A stretch of 64,000 nt of DNA, from contig NZ_PRDL01000001.1 in NCBI RefSeq assembly GCF_015182315.1, positions 744,001 through 808,000 of the forward strand, read 5' to 3'. The position numbers and the translations under genes were made by a program. Under the pieces are notes generated by a model that did no database searches, was not told where the DNA came from, and was given only the letters and a program-made list of their open reading frames with translations. Source of the DNA: Cellvibrio polysaccharolyticus. Its GTDB lineage: Bacteria > Pseudomonadota > Gammaproteobacteria > Pseudomonadales > Cellvibrionaceae. Positions 1-9,154 of this stretch are shown here, one piece after another; positions within the stretch are counted from its first letter, which is position 1; each line of letters starts with the position of its first letter.

Positions 1-49
1 TTAACGGTGTTGTGGGCGATGATCGGGTGGCAGGAGATGCTGTGCAAGG

Positions 50-83
50 AAAACCGGGCGGCTGCAAATCTCTGCAGCCGCCC
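50..83 (-). terminator. Terminator of the DUF47-pit operon
   Basis: A perfect 11-bp stem (56-66 with 73-83, loop 67-72) lies just beyond the pit stop codon. Read on the minus strand the stem is followed by GGTTTTCC, a short T run, as expected of an intrinsic terminator. Bases 1-49 hold no gene I can define; a plus-strand TAA at 2-4 could be the end of a gene lying to the left, but nothing confirms it. Confidence 0.6.
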
Positions 84-93
84 GTTGGGCGTA

Positions 94-1368
94 TCAGGTG
101 AAAACGCCTTTGAAGAAAAAGAAAAACAGAATGGAAAGTCCGGCACCGGCGGGCAGGGTAATAATCCATGACAGGAAGATTTTGCCAATAACACCCAGGT
201 TCAAGGCGCCAATACCGCGCGCCAGGCCAACACCCAGTACCGCGCCCACCAGGGTGTGCGTGGTAGACAACGGCATACCGGTTCCCGAGGCGACAATCAC
301 CGTGGCTGCGGCTGCCATCTCTGCGGCAAAGCCGCGGCTCGGCGTCAGTTCGGTGATTTTTTTGCCGATGGTCATGATCACTTTCCAGCCGTAGGTCAGC
401 AGGCCAATCACGATACCGACTGCGCCCAGTAATAATACCCACGAGGGCACGGGGGAGGACGCGTGTACTTCTCCGGAATTAATAATGTCGATTACCGCCG
501 CCATAGGGCCAACAGCGTTCGATACATCGTTGGAGCCGTGTGCAAACGCCATGGCACAGGCAGTAAAAATCATCAGAATGCCAAACACGCGCTCAACGCT
601 GGCATAGCGGTTTTCAGCGTCGGCAGCGGCATCTCGGGTAACTCGACGCAATAGCATAACGCCAACACCGGTAACTATTCCCGCAACCACTAATGCAATA
701 AGCGTGCTTTGGCCAAAAGTGAATTGTATGCCCGAGTCCTTCAGAACATGGCTTAACCCTTTCAGTATTGTCACCATGGAAATCAGGAAGCCAACCGCAA
801 ACATATAAAAAGGGATGTAACGTTTGGCGTTGGTAAACGGATCTTCGGTATCAAGAATGAGATGTTGCACCGAGCGGAAAATCCAGAATGCTATAAAGCC
901 TGCAATGACTGGAGATATAACCCAGCTGGACACAATGGAGGTTACCGAGCTCCAGGCAACGGCATCCATCGATATACCTACCGCCGCAAAACCGATAATT
1001 GCTCCTACCAGTGAGTGGGTAGTAGACACCGGCCAGCCCATGATACTGGCCAGTAGTAGCCAGCAGCCGGCAGCCAGCAAGGACGATAGCATCCCGAACA
1101 CCAGCAAATCGGGTTTGTCATTCATGAACTCGGAGTTGACGATACCGCTGCGAATCGTTGCGGTTACTTCACCGCCGGCCAGGTAAGCACCGAGAAATTC
1201 AAACACCATGGCCACACAGATGGCTTGGCGCATGGTCAGAGCACGGGAGCCCACGGAGGTGCCCATAGCGTTGGCGACGTCATTGGCGCCGATACCCCAC
1301 GCCATAAACACGCCAAAGACACAGGCCAGAATAAGTAAAATGTGGCCGTATTCAGCAATCACGGACAT
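94..1368 (-). CDS. pit: PiT-family inorganic phosphate permease
   Basis: Inner-membrane low-affinity phosphate (metal-phosphate) symporter of the PiT family, 424 residues. The two inverted repeats of the family are visible: GANDVANA at residues 27-34 and a related HGSNDVSNA near 275-285, each opening a half with several hydrophobic segments. Two further repeated stretches (PVSTTHSLVGA and PLSTTHTLVGA) mark the same symmetry. The start ATG has AGAGGAA just upstream. It lies 30 nt downstream of a DUF47 gene, the usual pairing for this subfamily, and the two probably form one operon. A candidate Pho box upstream of the operon suggests control by phosphate supply. Identity is secure at family level; proton versus sodium coupling cannot be read from sequence. 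Confidence 0.93.
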   Translation of the reverse strand: MSVIAEYGHILLILACVFGVFMAWGIGANDVANAMGTSVGSRALTMRQAICVAMVFEFLGAYLAGGEVTATIRSGIVNSEFMNDKPDLLVFGMLSSLLAAGCWLLLASIMGWPVSTTHSLVGAIIGFAAVGISMDAVAWSSVTSIVSSWVISPVIAGFIAFWIFRSVQHLILDTEDPFTNAKRYIPFYMFAVGFLISMVTILKGLSHVLKDSGIQFTFGQSTLIALVVAGIVTGVGVMLLRRVTRDAAADAENRYASVERVFGILMIFTACAMAFAHGSNDVSNAVGPMAAVIDIINSGEVHASSPVPSWVLLLGAVGIVIGLLTYGWKVIMTIGKKITELTPSRGFAAEMAAAATVIVASGTGMPLSTTHTLVGAVLGVGLARGIGALNLGVIGKIFLSWIITLPAGAGLSILFFFFFKGVFT

Positions 1369-1398
1369 TGGTTGTATTCCTCTGGAGGGAAGGGAAGG

Positions 1399-2079
1399 TT
1401 ATCGCGCCAGCAGCAGTTGAAAGCGGCCGCCCACGTCGTGGGAGCGATTGGAGAGATCCCCGATCCAGTCAATGACGCTGTACAGGAACATGACTTCGAC
1501 AGGAGGGAGGTTGTTTTCCAGTTTAAAAAGAGATGAACGCAGGCTGATTTCCAGTTTATCTGCCTGTTGTTCGAGGTTGTCGAGGTCTTGAATCATTCGC
1601 TCTACAACCGTTAGTTCGCGATCGCTGAAGCCTGTTTCCAGCAGACTGTCGAGTTCGTTGATCGCTTTCAATGCCTGTTCCGCTGTACGTACACCTGACT
1701 GGACGAATTCCAGGGTTTGCTGGTGCATGACATCGGGAATTACCATTCTGCGCCCCAGCACAATACCGGCGATATCCTTGGCGCGGTTGGCGATGCGGTC
1801 TTGCATGGTGAGCAATTCGAGTAAATCAGTACGGGGGACGGGCAGGAAGAGACTTTTGGGGAGTTGCAGGCGGAGCTGCTTTTTAAGGTCGTCGGCTTTG
1901 TGTTCCCAGTCAATAATTCGCTGTTGCACACTGGTGGCCTTCTCCCAGTCGCCTGCCATCACTGCTTCGAAGAAGTCCGGCAGTTCAATCACCGCCTTGA
2001 CGGCAGTCGCCATGTGCGCTTGCAGCGGTTTGATAGGAGAGCGGCCAAACAGGTTGGAAAACGGGTTGGAAATAGGCAT
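1399..2079 (-). CDS. DUF47 (PhoU-like) phosphate transport accessory protein
   Basis: Cytoplasmic helical protein of the DUF47/TIGR00153 family, 226 residues from the start chosen here. The N-terminus MPISNPFSNLFGRSP is typical for the family. An in-frame ATG lies three codons further upstream (2088), but homologues I recall begin MPxNPF. The body is a run of amphipathic helices like a PhoU bundle. It is first in an operon with pit (30-nt gap) and presumably modulates that transporter; this role is inferred from the constant gene pairing in many bacteria. The promoter and possible Pho box lie at 2135-2189. Confidence 0.88.
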   Translation of the reverse strand: MPISNPFSNLFGRSPIKPLQAHMATAVKAVIELPDFFEAVMAGDWEKATSVQQRIIDWEHKADDLKKQLRLQLPKSLFLPVPRTDLLELLTMQDRIANRAKDIAGIVLGRRMVIPDVMHQQTLEFVQSGVRTAEQALKAINELDSLLETGFSDRELTVVERMIQDLDNLEQQADKLEISLRSSLFKLENNLPPVEVMFLYSVIDWIGDLSNRSHDVGGRFQLLLAR

Positions 2080-2134
2080 GGTAATCAATCCCCTTCAGGA
2101 AACGCCGTAAAGTAGTGCCCGCGAAAATGTGCGC

Positions 2135-2163
2135 AGTATAAAAACATCATTGGCGAAGGTCAC
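2135..2163 (-). promoter_or_regulatory. Sigma-70-type promoter for DUF47-pit
   Basis: On the minus strand GTGACC (2158-2163) and TATACT (2135-2140) are separated by 17 bases, a good -10 with a four-of-six -35. It lies about 55 bases upstream of the DUF47 start and points towards it. Assigned by eye. Confidence 0.45.
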
Positions 2164-2171
2164 GCAGGATT

Positions 2172-2189
2172 TTTACATATTTATGACAC
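2172..2189 (-). promoter_or_regulatory. Candidate Pho box (PhoB site)
   Basis: The minus strand reads GTGTCATAAATATGTAAA, which matches the doubled TGTCA-type Pho box (consensus CTGTCATAAATCTGTCAT) at 14 of 18 positions. It is upstream of a phosphate transport operon and in the right orientation. It sits about 9 bases upstream of the proposed -35, a little further than in classical PhoB promoters, so it is only a candidate. Confidence 0.35.
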
Positions 2190-2363
2190 TGGCAGGGTGT
2201 TCAAGCCGGGTGATGTCTGCTAAAGACACCAACCGGGAGTGTTATGCGCGCCGGTGAGCAGATACAATCCTGTCAATCCAATGTAGCTGCTGTTTGGCGG
2301 TAGCTTGCAGGGGCGCGATTGATTTTGGCGCGGCTCTCCTTAATGACTCGGGAATCGTTAGTA

Positions 2364-4139
2364 ATGACACAGGTGGTGGCTTTTCAGGGAGTGCTGGATT
2401 TACGGCGTTTGATCACCGATCTGGTGGCGGATCACCGCCTCCGGTCGGAGGATGCCAATTTGCTGCTGGGCGCCTCGCGCACCCGCGAGCAGGCGGTAAT
2501 GAACCCGCTGGCGTATATCGCCAGCCAGAATCTTGATGACCAGGCTAACCCCGGTCGCACGCTGAACGACGATGTATTGACCGCGTGGCTGGCCGAAAAA
2601 GCCGGTTTGCCGGTGTTTCATATCGACCCGCTGAAAATAGATGTGGGTGCGGTTACTTCGGTCATGTCTTACGCCTATGCCAAGCGCCATGAAATCCTCT
2701 GCGTGCAAGTTACCAATGAGCATGTAGTCATCGCCTGCGCCCAGCCCTTTGTGGGTGGCTGGGAGCCGCAAATCGAGCACATTGCTCGCAAACCGGTGCG
2801 CCGGGTGTTTGCCAACCCGGCGGATATCGTCCGTCATACCATCGAATTTTATACGCTTGCCCGTTCAGTCAGTCGCGCCAGTGGTGGGCAATCTGCCTCG
2901 GCGGTCACCAACTTTGAGCAGCTGGTCGAACTGGGGCAAGCCACCGACCCGGACGCCAATGATCAGCACATCGTCAAGATTGTGGATTGGTTGCTGCAAT
3001 ATGCGTACGACCAGCGTGCCAGCGACATTCATATTGAGCCGCGCCGTCAGGTGGGCCGCATTCGCTTTCGCATCGATGGCGTGTTGCACAATGTGTACGA
3101 GCTGCCAGCCAATGTTTCCATGGCGGTAACCAACCGTTTCAAGGTGCTATCGCGCATGAATATCGCCGAAAAGCGCAAACCCCAGGATGGTCGCATCAAA
3201 ACCCGCCGCGCTGACGACAGCGAAGTGGAGTTGCGTATCTCCACCTTGCCCACCGCCTTTGGTGAAAAGCTGGTCATGCGTATTTTCGACCCGGACGTGC
3301 TGCTGCGCAGCTTTGCTGACCTTGGTCTGATCGGTGAGGATTACCAGCGCTGGCGCAGTATGCTGGATCGCCCCAACGGCATCGTGCTGGTCACCGGCCC
3401 CACCGGTTCCGGTAAAACCACCACCCTTTATTCCTCGCTGCGGCAAATCTCCACGCCGGAGGTGAATGTCAGCACCATTGAAGATCCCATCGAAATGGTG
3501 GAAGAGTCCTTTAACCAGACCCAGGTGCATCACAAAATCGGCCTGGATTTCGCCGCCGGTATCCGCAGCCTGATGCGTCAGGACCCGGACATTATTATGG
3601 TGGGCGAGATTCGCGACCTGGAAACGGCGCAGATGGCGGTGCAGGCGGCGCTGACCGGTCACCTGGTGTTGTCCACGGTTCACACCAACGATGCGCCAGC
3701 CACCGTGGCGCGATTGCTGGACCTCGGTATTCCTTCCTATTTAATCAATGCCACGCTGCTGGGGGTGATGGCGCAGCGTCTGGTGCGCACCTTGTGCCCG
3801 CATTGCAAAACGGAAGATCAGATGCCGGTGGATGACTGGCAACAACTGGTGTCGCCGTGGAAAGTTAATCCTCCGGCAAAAATCTATCGCCCGGTCGGCT
3901 GCCTTGAATGCCGCAATACCGGCTATCTTGGGCGTCAGGGGTTGTATGAAATTCTGGTGTTGTCCGAGACCATCAAGGAAAACGTGACCGCACAATGCAA
4001 CTTGCAAAATCTCCGGCGTCAGGCCATGAAAGAGGGCATGCGTACCTTGCGCCTGTCCGGCGCGCAAAAAATTGCCGCCGGTTTGACTACCCTGGAGGAG
4101 GTCTTGCGAGTGGCGCCGCCGCTGGAAAAAAACAGTTAA
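2364..4139 (+). CDS. GspE/PilB-type secretion ATPase (orphan)
   Basis: Hexameric AAA-like ATPase of the type II secretion/type IV pilus assembly family, about 591 residues. An N-terminal T2SSE_N-like region (about residues 1-160) precedes the motor: Walker A GPTGSGKTTT, Asp box EDPIE, a Walker B region (PDIIMVGEIRD) and His box LSTVHTND. A tetracysteine zinc site (CPHC ... CLEC) follows near the C-terminus. The start is uncertain: ATG 2364 has GGGAA nine bases upstream, while ATG 2343 and TTG 2319 are also in frame. No other secretion or pilus genes adjoin; pilMNOPQ is 24 kb away. It could energise pilus assembly, type II secretion or a separate process. I recall a similar lone ATPase beside the phosphate genes in P. 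aeruginosa. Confidence 0.85.
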   Translation: MTQVVAFQGVLDLRRLITDLVADHRLRSEDANLLLGASRTREQAVMNPLAYIASQNLDDQANPGRTLNDDVLTAWLAEKAGLPVFHIDPLKIDVGAVTSVMSYAYAKRHEILCVQVTNEHVVIACAQPFVGGWEPQIEHIARKPVRRVFANPADIVRHTIEFYTLARSVSRASGGQSASAVTNFEQLVELGQATDPDANDQHIVKIVDWLLQYAYDQRASDIHIEPRRQVGRIRFRIDGVLHNVYELPANVSMAVTNRFKVLSRMNIAEKRKPQDGRIKTRRADDSEVELRISTLPTAFGEKLVMRIFDPDVLLRSFADLGLIGEDYQRWRSMLDRPNGIVLVTGPTGSGKTTTLYSSLRQISTPEVNVSTIEDPIEMVEESFNQTQVHHKIGLDFAAGIRSLMRQDPDIIMVGEIRDLETAQMAVQAALTGHLVLSTVHTNDAPATVARLLDLGIPSYLINATLLGVMAQRLVRTLCPHCKTEDQMPVDDWQQLVSPWKVNPPAKIYRPVGCLECRNTGYLGRQGLYEILVLSETIKENVTAQCNLQNLRRQAMKEGMRTLRLSGAQKIAAGLTTLEEVLRVAPPLEKNS

Positions 4140-4253
4140 TTGACATTGTCGCGGTGCCGCCCGGGTTCGAAAGCGGCATCATAAGCGTGTAGTTGAGCCT
4201 TCTCGTGGCTAAAGCCACCAGTGGTCGAATTTATATATAAAGGTGCGTTGTTG

Positions 4254-7190
4254 ATGTTACTTCCCGAATCTGTGCCTGAGTTTTTACGTGAGCCGGTCAG
4301 CAGTGTGTTGCTGCGCTTGCAGTCCACCGCAGACGAAGCGCTGCTGCAATCCTTCAGAGAGCAGCCTGGGCTGGAAGAGCAGTTGGCTCGAGCGCTTATT
4401 GGTAGCGATTATCTTGCTCAATTGCTGATGCGCCAGCCGACATTGCTGCAAACCCTGGTGGTGCAGGGAGAAACCGCGCAGCGCCCCGGTGATGCCGTTT
4501 ATGAAGCATTTATTCAAGCTGCACGGGACGCGGTTAGCGATGCCGAGCTGGATGTTTTGTTGCGCCGGTTTCGCCAGCGCATTATGGCCGGGGTCATCTG
4601 GCGGGATTTGAATCGCCTGTTGCCGATGACCGAAACCACCGCCGAACTGTCGCGTCTGGCAGATACCACCATTCAAGTGGGTGCCGATTGGCACTACCGT
4701 CAATTGGTAGCCAGTTACGGCACGCCGATTGGTAAATACAGTGGCACGCCGCAATCTTTTGTGGTGTTGGGGATGGGCAAGCTGGGTGCACATGAGCTCA
4801 ATTTGTCATCCGATATTGATTTGATCTTTACCTTTCCGGAAACCGGTGAAACCCGCGATGGCCCGAAAAGTATCGACAACCAGGCCTTCTTTATTCGCCT
4901 CGGCCAGCGGGTTATTAAAAGCCTGGATGCCCGCACCGCCGATGATTTTGTTTTCCGGGTAGATATGCGCTTGCGCCCGCACGGGCAAAGCGGCGCGCTG
5001 GTGCTGAACTACGACGCCATGGAAGATTACTACCAGACGCAAGGGCGTGACTGGGAGCGCTACGCCATGATCAAGGCGCGGGTAGTCGCGGTGTCCGGTG
5101 GGCAGGAACCGCAGCAGGACGCCGAGCGTTTGATGGCGCTGCTCTTTCCATTCACCTACCGCCAATATATTGATTTCAGCGTCATTGAAGCGTTGCGCTC
5201 GATGAAAAGCCTTATCGCCCGCCAAGTGCAACGCAAAGGTATGAACCTCGATGTGAAGCTGGGCGAAGGCGGCATTCGTGAAATTGAATTTGTGGTACAG
5301 GCATTCCAGCTGATTCGTGGCGGGCGTGAGCCACGCTTGCGCGAGCGGCAGGTAGGCAAGATGCTGGCGATTCTGGCGGATGAAAATTATCTGCCGGCAG
5401 CGGCGACCAGTGCGTTGCAAGCCGCTTATACCTTTCTGCGTAACACCGAACACGCGTTGCAGGCCTGGCAGGATCAGCAAACCCAGGCGCTGCCGGAAGA
5501 CGAGCTCGCCCAGGCGCGCCTCGCCTGGGTGATGGGCTTTAATGCCTGGCCGGATTTCCTGCACGCGCTGAATCAACACCGGGCCCGCGTCACCGTAGAG
5601 TTTCGCGCAGTCATTGCCGCACCGGCGGATGACAGCGCCGATGAGCGGGATGAAAGCGAGGCTTTCGTCGGCTTGTGGGACGGCAGCGTTCAGGAAGAAG
5701 AGGCGCGCGAGCTGATTGAAAAATTCGCCCCTGGCGACAGCGATGCCTTATTGCAGTGGTTACAGCAAACCCGCGACAGCCGTGCGGTCAGCAATATGCA
5801 AGCCAGCAGCCGCACTCGGCTGGATGCCTTTGTGCCGCGCTTGCTGGCGATGCTGGCCCGATTGGCGGGCACCGCGGAGCTGCCCTCCGGTGTGGCCGAG
5901 ACCTTTCATCGGGTCATTCCATTAATGGAAGCGATTGCCCGACGCAGCGCCTACTTTGTTTTATTGATTGAAAACCCCACGGCCTTGCATCAACTGGTGA
6001 AGTTATGTTCTGCCAGCCCCTGGATTGCCGATCAGCTCAGTCATCACCCGGCGCTGCTGGACGAATTGTTAACGCCGGAAAGCCTCTACGCGCCGCCCGA
6101 CAAAAACGCCTTGCGGGATGATCTGCGCCGCGAAACCCTGCGCTTGTCATGGGATGATCTTGAAGGCCACATGGAAACCTTGCGCTACTTCCGTTCCGCT
6201 CACGCCTTGCGCGTTGCCGCGACCGAAGTCACCGGTGCGCTGCCGCTGATGAAGGTCAGCGATTACCTCACCTACATTGCCGAAGTGATTCTGGAGCATG
6301 TGCTGCAATTGTCGTGGCAGCAAATGGTGTTGCGCCATGGCGCTCCCGGACAGGCAGGCGGCGGTGCAGAAACGTTGCCCAATATGGTTATTATCGGCTA
6401 CGGCAAGCTGGGTGGTATCGAGCTGGGGCACGGCTCGGATCTGGATCTGGTGTTTTTACACAATGCCTCGCCCACCTTGTCCACCGATGGCGAAAAGCCG
6501 GTGGATAACCTCACCTTTTATACCCGACTAGGGCAGCGCATTATTCATGTGCTGAATACCTCTACGGTATCCGGCAAATTGTATGAAGTGGATATGCGGC
6601 TGCGCCCCTCGGGTAACTCCGGCATGCTGGTGGCCAGTCTGGTCGGTTTTGAAAAATACCAGCTGACCGAAGCCTGGACCTGGGAGCATCAGGCGCTGGT
6701 GCGCGCCAGGGTGGTTGCCGGTGATGAAAAATTGGCTGGCGCCTTTGAGCAGGTTCGTCATCAGGTGTTATCAAAAGCCCGCGACCTGACTGCATTGCAG
6801 CAGGACGTAAAAGATATGCGTGAAAAAATGCGCGGTCAGCTGGGGTCGTCGGAAACCGGTAGCGCGCTGCATCTTTTCAATATCAAGCAGGATGCCGGCG
6901 GCATCGTCGATATCGAATTTATGGTGCAGTTCGCGGTGCTCGCCTGGGCACATGAATTCCCGGCGCTGACCCGTTACACCGACAATATCCGCATTCTGGA
7001 AACCCTGGCCGACGTGGGCAAACTGACCCATGAGCAGGCGCAAGCCTTGATCGGCTTTTACAAAATCTACCGCTCGATCGGCCATCAGCGCGCCCTGCAA
7101 CAAGAGTCCGGCGTACTCTCCGCAGAGCAGCCATTGTTCGCCAGCGAACGTCAGCATGTTCGCGCCCTCTGGGCTGCGTTGCTGGAATAG
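4254..7190 (+). CDS. glnE: Bifunctional glutamine synthetase adenylyltransferase/adenylyl-removing enzyme
   Basis: GlnE attaches AMP to, and removes it from, glutamine synthetase in response to PII and glutamine, so it sets nitrogen assimilation activity. At 978 residues it has the usual full length with two nucleotidyltransferase domains: the N-terminal removase with GMGKLGAHELNLSSDIDLIF and the C-terminal transferase with YGKLGGIELGHGSDLDLVF, each carrying the paired aspartates. The start ATG at 4254 (MLLPES) is preceded by AAAGGTG at good spacing; an upstream in-frame start at 4221 lacks this. In pseudomonads as I recall them glnE is next to ilvE; here a membrane protein gene lies between. 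gltBD, the next step of the same pathway, is 32 kb away. Confidence 0.96.
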   Translation: MLLPESVPEFLREPVSSVLLRLQSTADEALLQSFREQPGLEEQLARALIGSDYLAQLLMRQPTLLQTLVVQGETAQRPGDAVYEAFIQAARDAVSDAELDVLLRRFRQRIMAGVIWRDLNRLLPMTETTAELSRLADTTIQVGADWHYRQLVASYGTPIGKYSGTPQSFVVLGMGKLGAHELNLSSDIDLIFTFPETGETRDGPKSIDNQAFFIRLGQRVIKSLDARTADDFVFRVDMRLRPHGQSGALVLNYDAMEDYYQTQGRDWERYAMIKARVVAVSGGQEPQQDAERLMALLFPFTYRQYIDFSVIEALRSMKSLIARQVQRKGMNLDVKLGEGGIREIEFVVQAFQLIRGGREPRLRERQVGKMLAILADENYLPAAATSALQAAYTFLRNTEHALQAWQDQQTQALPEDELAQARLAWVMGFNAWPDFLHALNQHRARVTVEFRAVIAAPADDSADERDESEAFVGLWDGSVQEEEARELIEKFAPGDSDALLQWLQQTRDSRAVSNMQASSRTRLDAFVPRLLAMLARLAGTAELPSGVAETFHRVIPLMEAIARRSAYFVLLIENPTALHQLVKLCSASPWIADQLSHHPALLDELLTPESLYAPPDKNALRDDLRRETLRLSWDDLEGHMETLRYFRSAHALRVAATEVTGALPLMKVSDYLTYIAEVILEHVLQLSWQQMVLRHGAPGQAGGGAETLPNMVIIGYGKLGGIELGHGSDLDLVFLHNASPTLSTDGEKPVDNLTFYTRLGQRIIHVLNTSTVSGKLYEVDMRLRPSGNSGMLVASLVGFEKYQLTEAWTWEHQALVRARVVAGDEKLAGAFEQVRHQVLSKARDLTALQQDVKDMREKMRGQLGSSETGSALHLFNIKQDAGGIVDIEFMVQFAVLAWAHEFPALTRYTDNIRILETLADVGKLTHEQAQALIGFYKIYRSIGHQRALQQESGVLSAEQPLFASERQHVRALWAALLE

Positions 7191-7270
7191 GCCGTTTAAT
7201 TATCGTTAAATAGGCGCCGCAAAATAGGAAAGGGGCAGGTTTGCTGCCCGGGTTTGAATTGGGAGTGTTT

Positions 7271-8716
7271 ATGAATAGCAGTTTGCGTGTGCCGGAGTGC
7301 GCACGGTTTCTTGGGGTTTTGTTTCTTTTCTGTGTTTTTACACATCTTATGGTAATCGCCAACCCCGGCTTTTTCAGTCATGACGAGTGGCAAAAATATG
7401 ACCATGTGTCTACCGCTGGTCTTGGCGATTTCGTTGCAAGGTATGGAGAGTTTAAAGCCGGTCCCGATTTTGGTTATCCCGTGCGTCCGCTGGGATTTAT
7501 CCAGCAAGGCTTTGCATCTATCTTTATGGTCGACGCGCCCTGGATAAGCCACTTCATTGAGGTCATGGTTCATTTTGCCAATGTAATGGTATTTATGTTG
7601 CTGCTGGGGCAAATGCAGGTGAGCCGGCGCACGATTAACATTGCGGCTCTGCTCTTCGTGATATCTCCGCTGTCTATCACCTCTACCGGTTGGTCAGCGG
7701 CATCATTTGACCGTATCTATCCCTTCTTCGCTATGTGGGCAATTCTGTTTGCATGGCGTATTCACCAGGCTCCAGGGGCTGGAGGTTGGGTCAACTATGT
7801 CGGTTTATTGATTGCAGGATTGTGTGCTTCCTTATCCAAAGAAACCGCCTTTATGTTGCCGGTGCTGATTGCTGTCGGTTTTCTTGCTATGGAACTGCAC
7901 CGCACCTCTTTGAGAGACATCTTCTATTCTCCTCGTATTTACGGGGTTTGTTTGGCGATTGGTTTGCCTTTCCTTATGTATTTGCTGGTGCGGCTGCCGG
8001 CGCTATTGGTGTCATTTGGGGGCGATATTGATTCGGTCTATGAGCCGGAGTCTACCAATATTGTGCAGCATCTATTTTTTTACTGGGCCTATCCCTTTGT
8101 GAATAAAGCCTTGGAAATGTCTTCCATGCAATATATGTCCTCGCTTCGTATCAGCACGGGCGCCCTGATTCATTTGGCTCTGTTGGGGTTGGTGGCATTC
8201 CATTTTGGCTGGAAGCGGGCGGTTGCTTATGTGCTGCTCTATTTTGTGTTTTTGGTGCCGGTGATTTCTATTACCAATAACGGTGCTCATTACCTCTATG
8301 CCGCAACACCAGTGCTGTCGGCGGCTCTTGCCGGCTTGCTTGCTTTGTCTTTGCGCTCCGGTAAGCGGCTGCTGTTGGCTTTCATGGTTCTTCTGGTAGT
8401 TTTTTCCACGGTTCGTTTTGTGCAGATACAATCATCTCTCTATCAGCAGGGGTTGTGTCAAATGCGGTTAATACACTCGCTTGAAGCGCAGCTGCCTTCA
8501 GTTGGGGGTGGTGAAGCATCTTCTTTCCCGGTTCTTATTGATACCAGTGAGGCATCGCGAGGCTACGTGGCAGTTCGTACTTTCCTTGGTCGAAGTTATC
8601 CGGGCTCGCCTTTCGGGCATGTAAATTTCCTGTGGAATGCATCCGATTTTACAGAGGAAATGAGCGCGGGGTTGTCGTTAAAAATGACAAGTGCCTGTTA
8701 TCTAAAACCGAATTGA
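7271..8716 (+). CDS. Polytopic membrane protein, probable GT-C-type glycosyltransferase
   Basis: An integral membrane protein of 481 residues with about ten hydrophobic segments. A first transmembrane helix (residues 13-30) is followed by FFSHDEW with acidic pair D38-E39, the position of the catalytic acidic motif of GT-C enzymes that use polyprenyl-linked sugars. The C-terminal 80 residues are more soluble. The start ATG 7271 has GGGAG at good spacing. It lies 80 bases after glnE. The DNA looks more AT-rich than glnE or ilvE, and the gene separates two genes adjacent in pseudomonads, so it may be an acquired insert. A role in surface glycan modification is inferred from the acidic motif and the nearby LPS genes; I cannot name its substrate. 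Confidence 0.6.
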   Translation: MNSSLRVPECARFLGVLFLFCVFTHLMVIANPGFFSHDEWQKYDHVSTAGLGDFVARYGEFKAGPDFGYPVRPLGFIQQGFASIFMVDAPWISHFIEVMVHFANVMVFMLLLGQMQVSRRTINIAALLFVISPLSITSTGWSAASFDRIYPFFAMWAILFAWRIHQAPGAGGWVNYVGLLIAGLCASLSKETAFMLPVLIAVGFLAMELHRTSLRDIFYSPRIYGVCLAIGLPFLMYLLVRLPALLVSFGGDIDSVYEPESTNIVQHLFFYWAYPFVNKALEMSSMQYMSSLRISTGALIHLALLGLVAFHFGWKRAVAYVLLYFVFLVPVISITNNGAHYLYAATPVLSAALAGLLALSLRSGKRLLLAFMVLLVVFSTVRFVQIQSSLYQQGLCQMRLIHSLEAQLPSVGGGEASSFPVLIDTSEASRGYVAVRTFLGRSYPGSPFGHVNFLWNASDFTEEMSAGLSLKMTSACYLKPN

Positions 8717-9154
8717 TGCTGGATTGTTTTGGATTGTTAACGTGACGGAGAGAACCCGGAAATATATATCGTCGTTATTGAATTTATGTTTCAATAGGCG
8801 GCTTTTACGGAGGCTTTTAAATAGCCTTCGCATGCCGGTACACGGATAACCTTCGCATACTCGGAGTAGGGGAGCAGGCAGATCATCAGCGCCGCATCCT
8901 TTGTCTGTCAGATTGGGCCTACAAGACTCAATCTCCCGTACGCCGCCTCACGTTACCACGTCTGCAGGCGGTTATTGCGCAACAAATCAAACCCCGGTTG
9001 GATTTGTCGCCGAGCGCCAGTTGGCGGGTCCCGGTTTGCCCGGATGACCAACGACCAATGAATCGCAAGGTTCTACAGAATATGAAAAGCGGCTGTCCTG
9101 TTGAGGCGCAGCGGCTTTTCTTCACTTGATCTGATTGATATTTAGGAGTTGGCT
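8717..9154. other. Non-coding gap with an imperfect hairpin
   Basis: About 440 bases without a supportable gene. The plus frame is open from 8821 to 9129 (about 100 codons) but has no start codon except a late ATG, so I do not call it. An imperfect hairpin (GAAAAGC/GCTTTTC outer stem, GCTG/CAGC inner stem, 9084-9120) stands just upstream of the ilvE ribosome binding site. The promoter of ilvE probably lies in this gap; I could not pick one out. Confidence 0.5.

Noticed and set aside
94..1368. Several plus-strand open frames inside pit
   Set aside because: They lie opposite a well-conserved gene, lack family matches and ribosome sites. Similar shadows occur opposite most large genes here (glnE, gltB, priA, parC).
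8821..9129. A plus-strand open frame of about 100 codons before ilvE
   Set aside because: It has no ATG, GTG or TTG near its beginning and no ribosome site; the only ATG is late. Its sequence resembles nothing I know. It may be a relic but cannot be called a gene.
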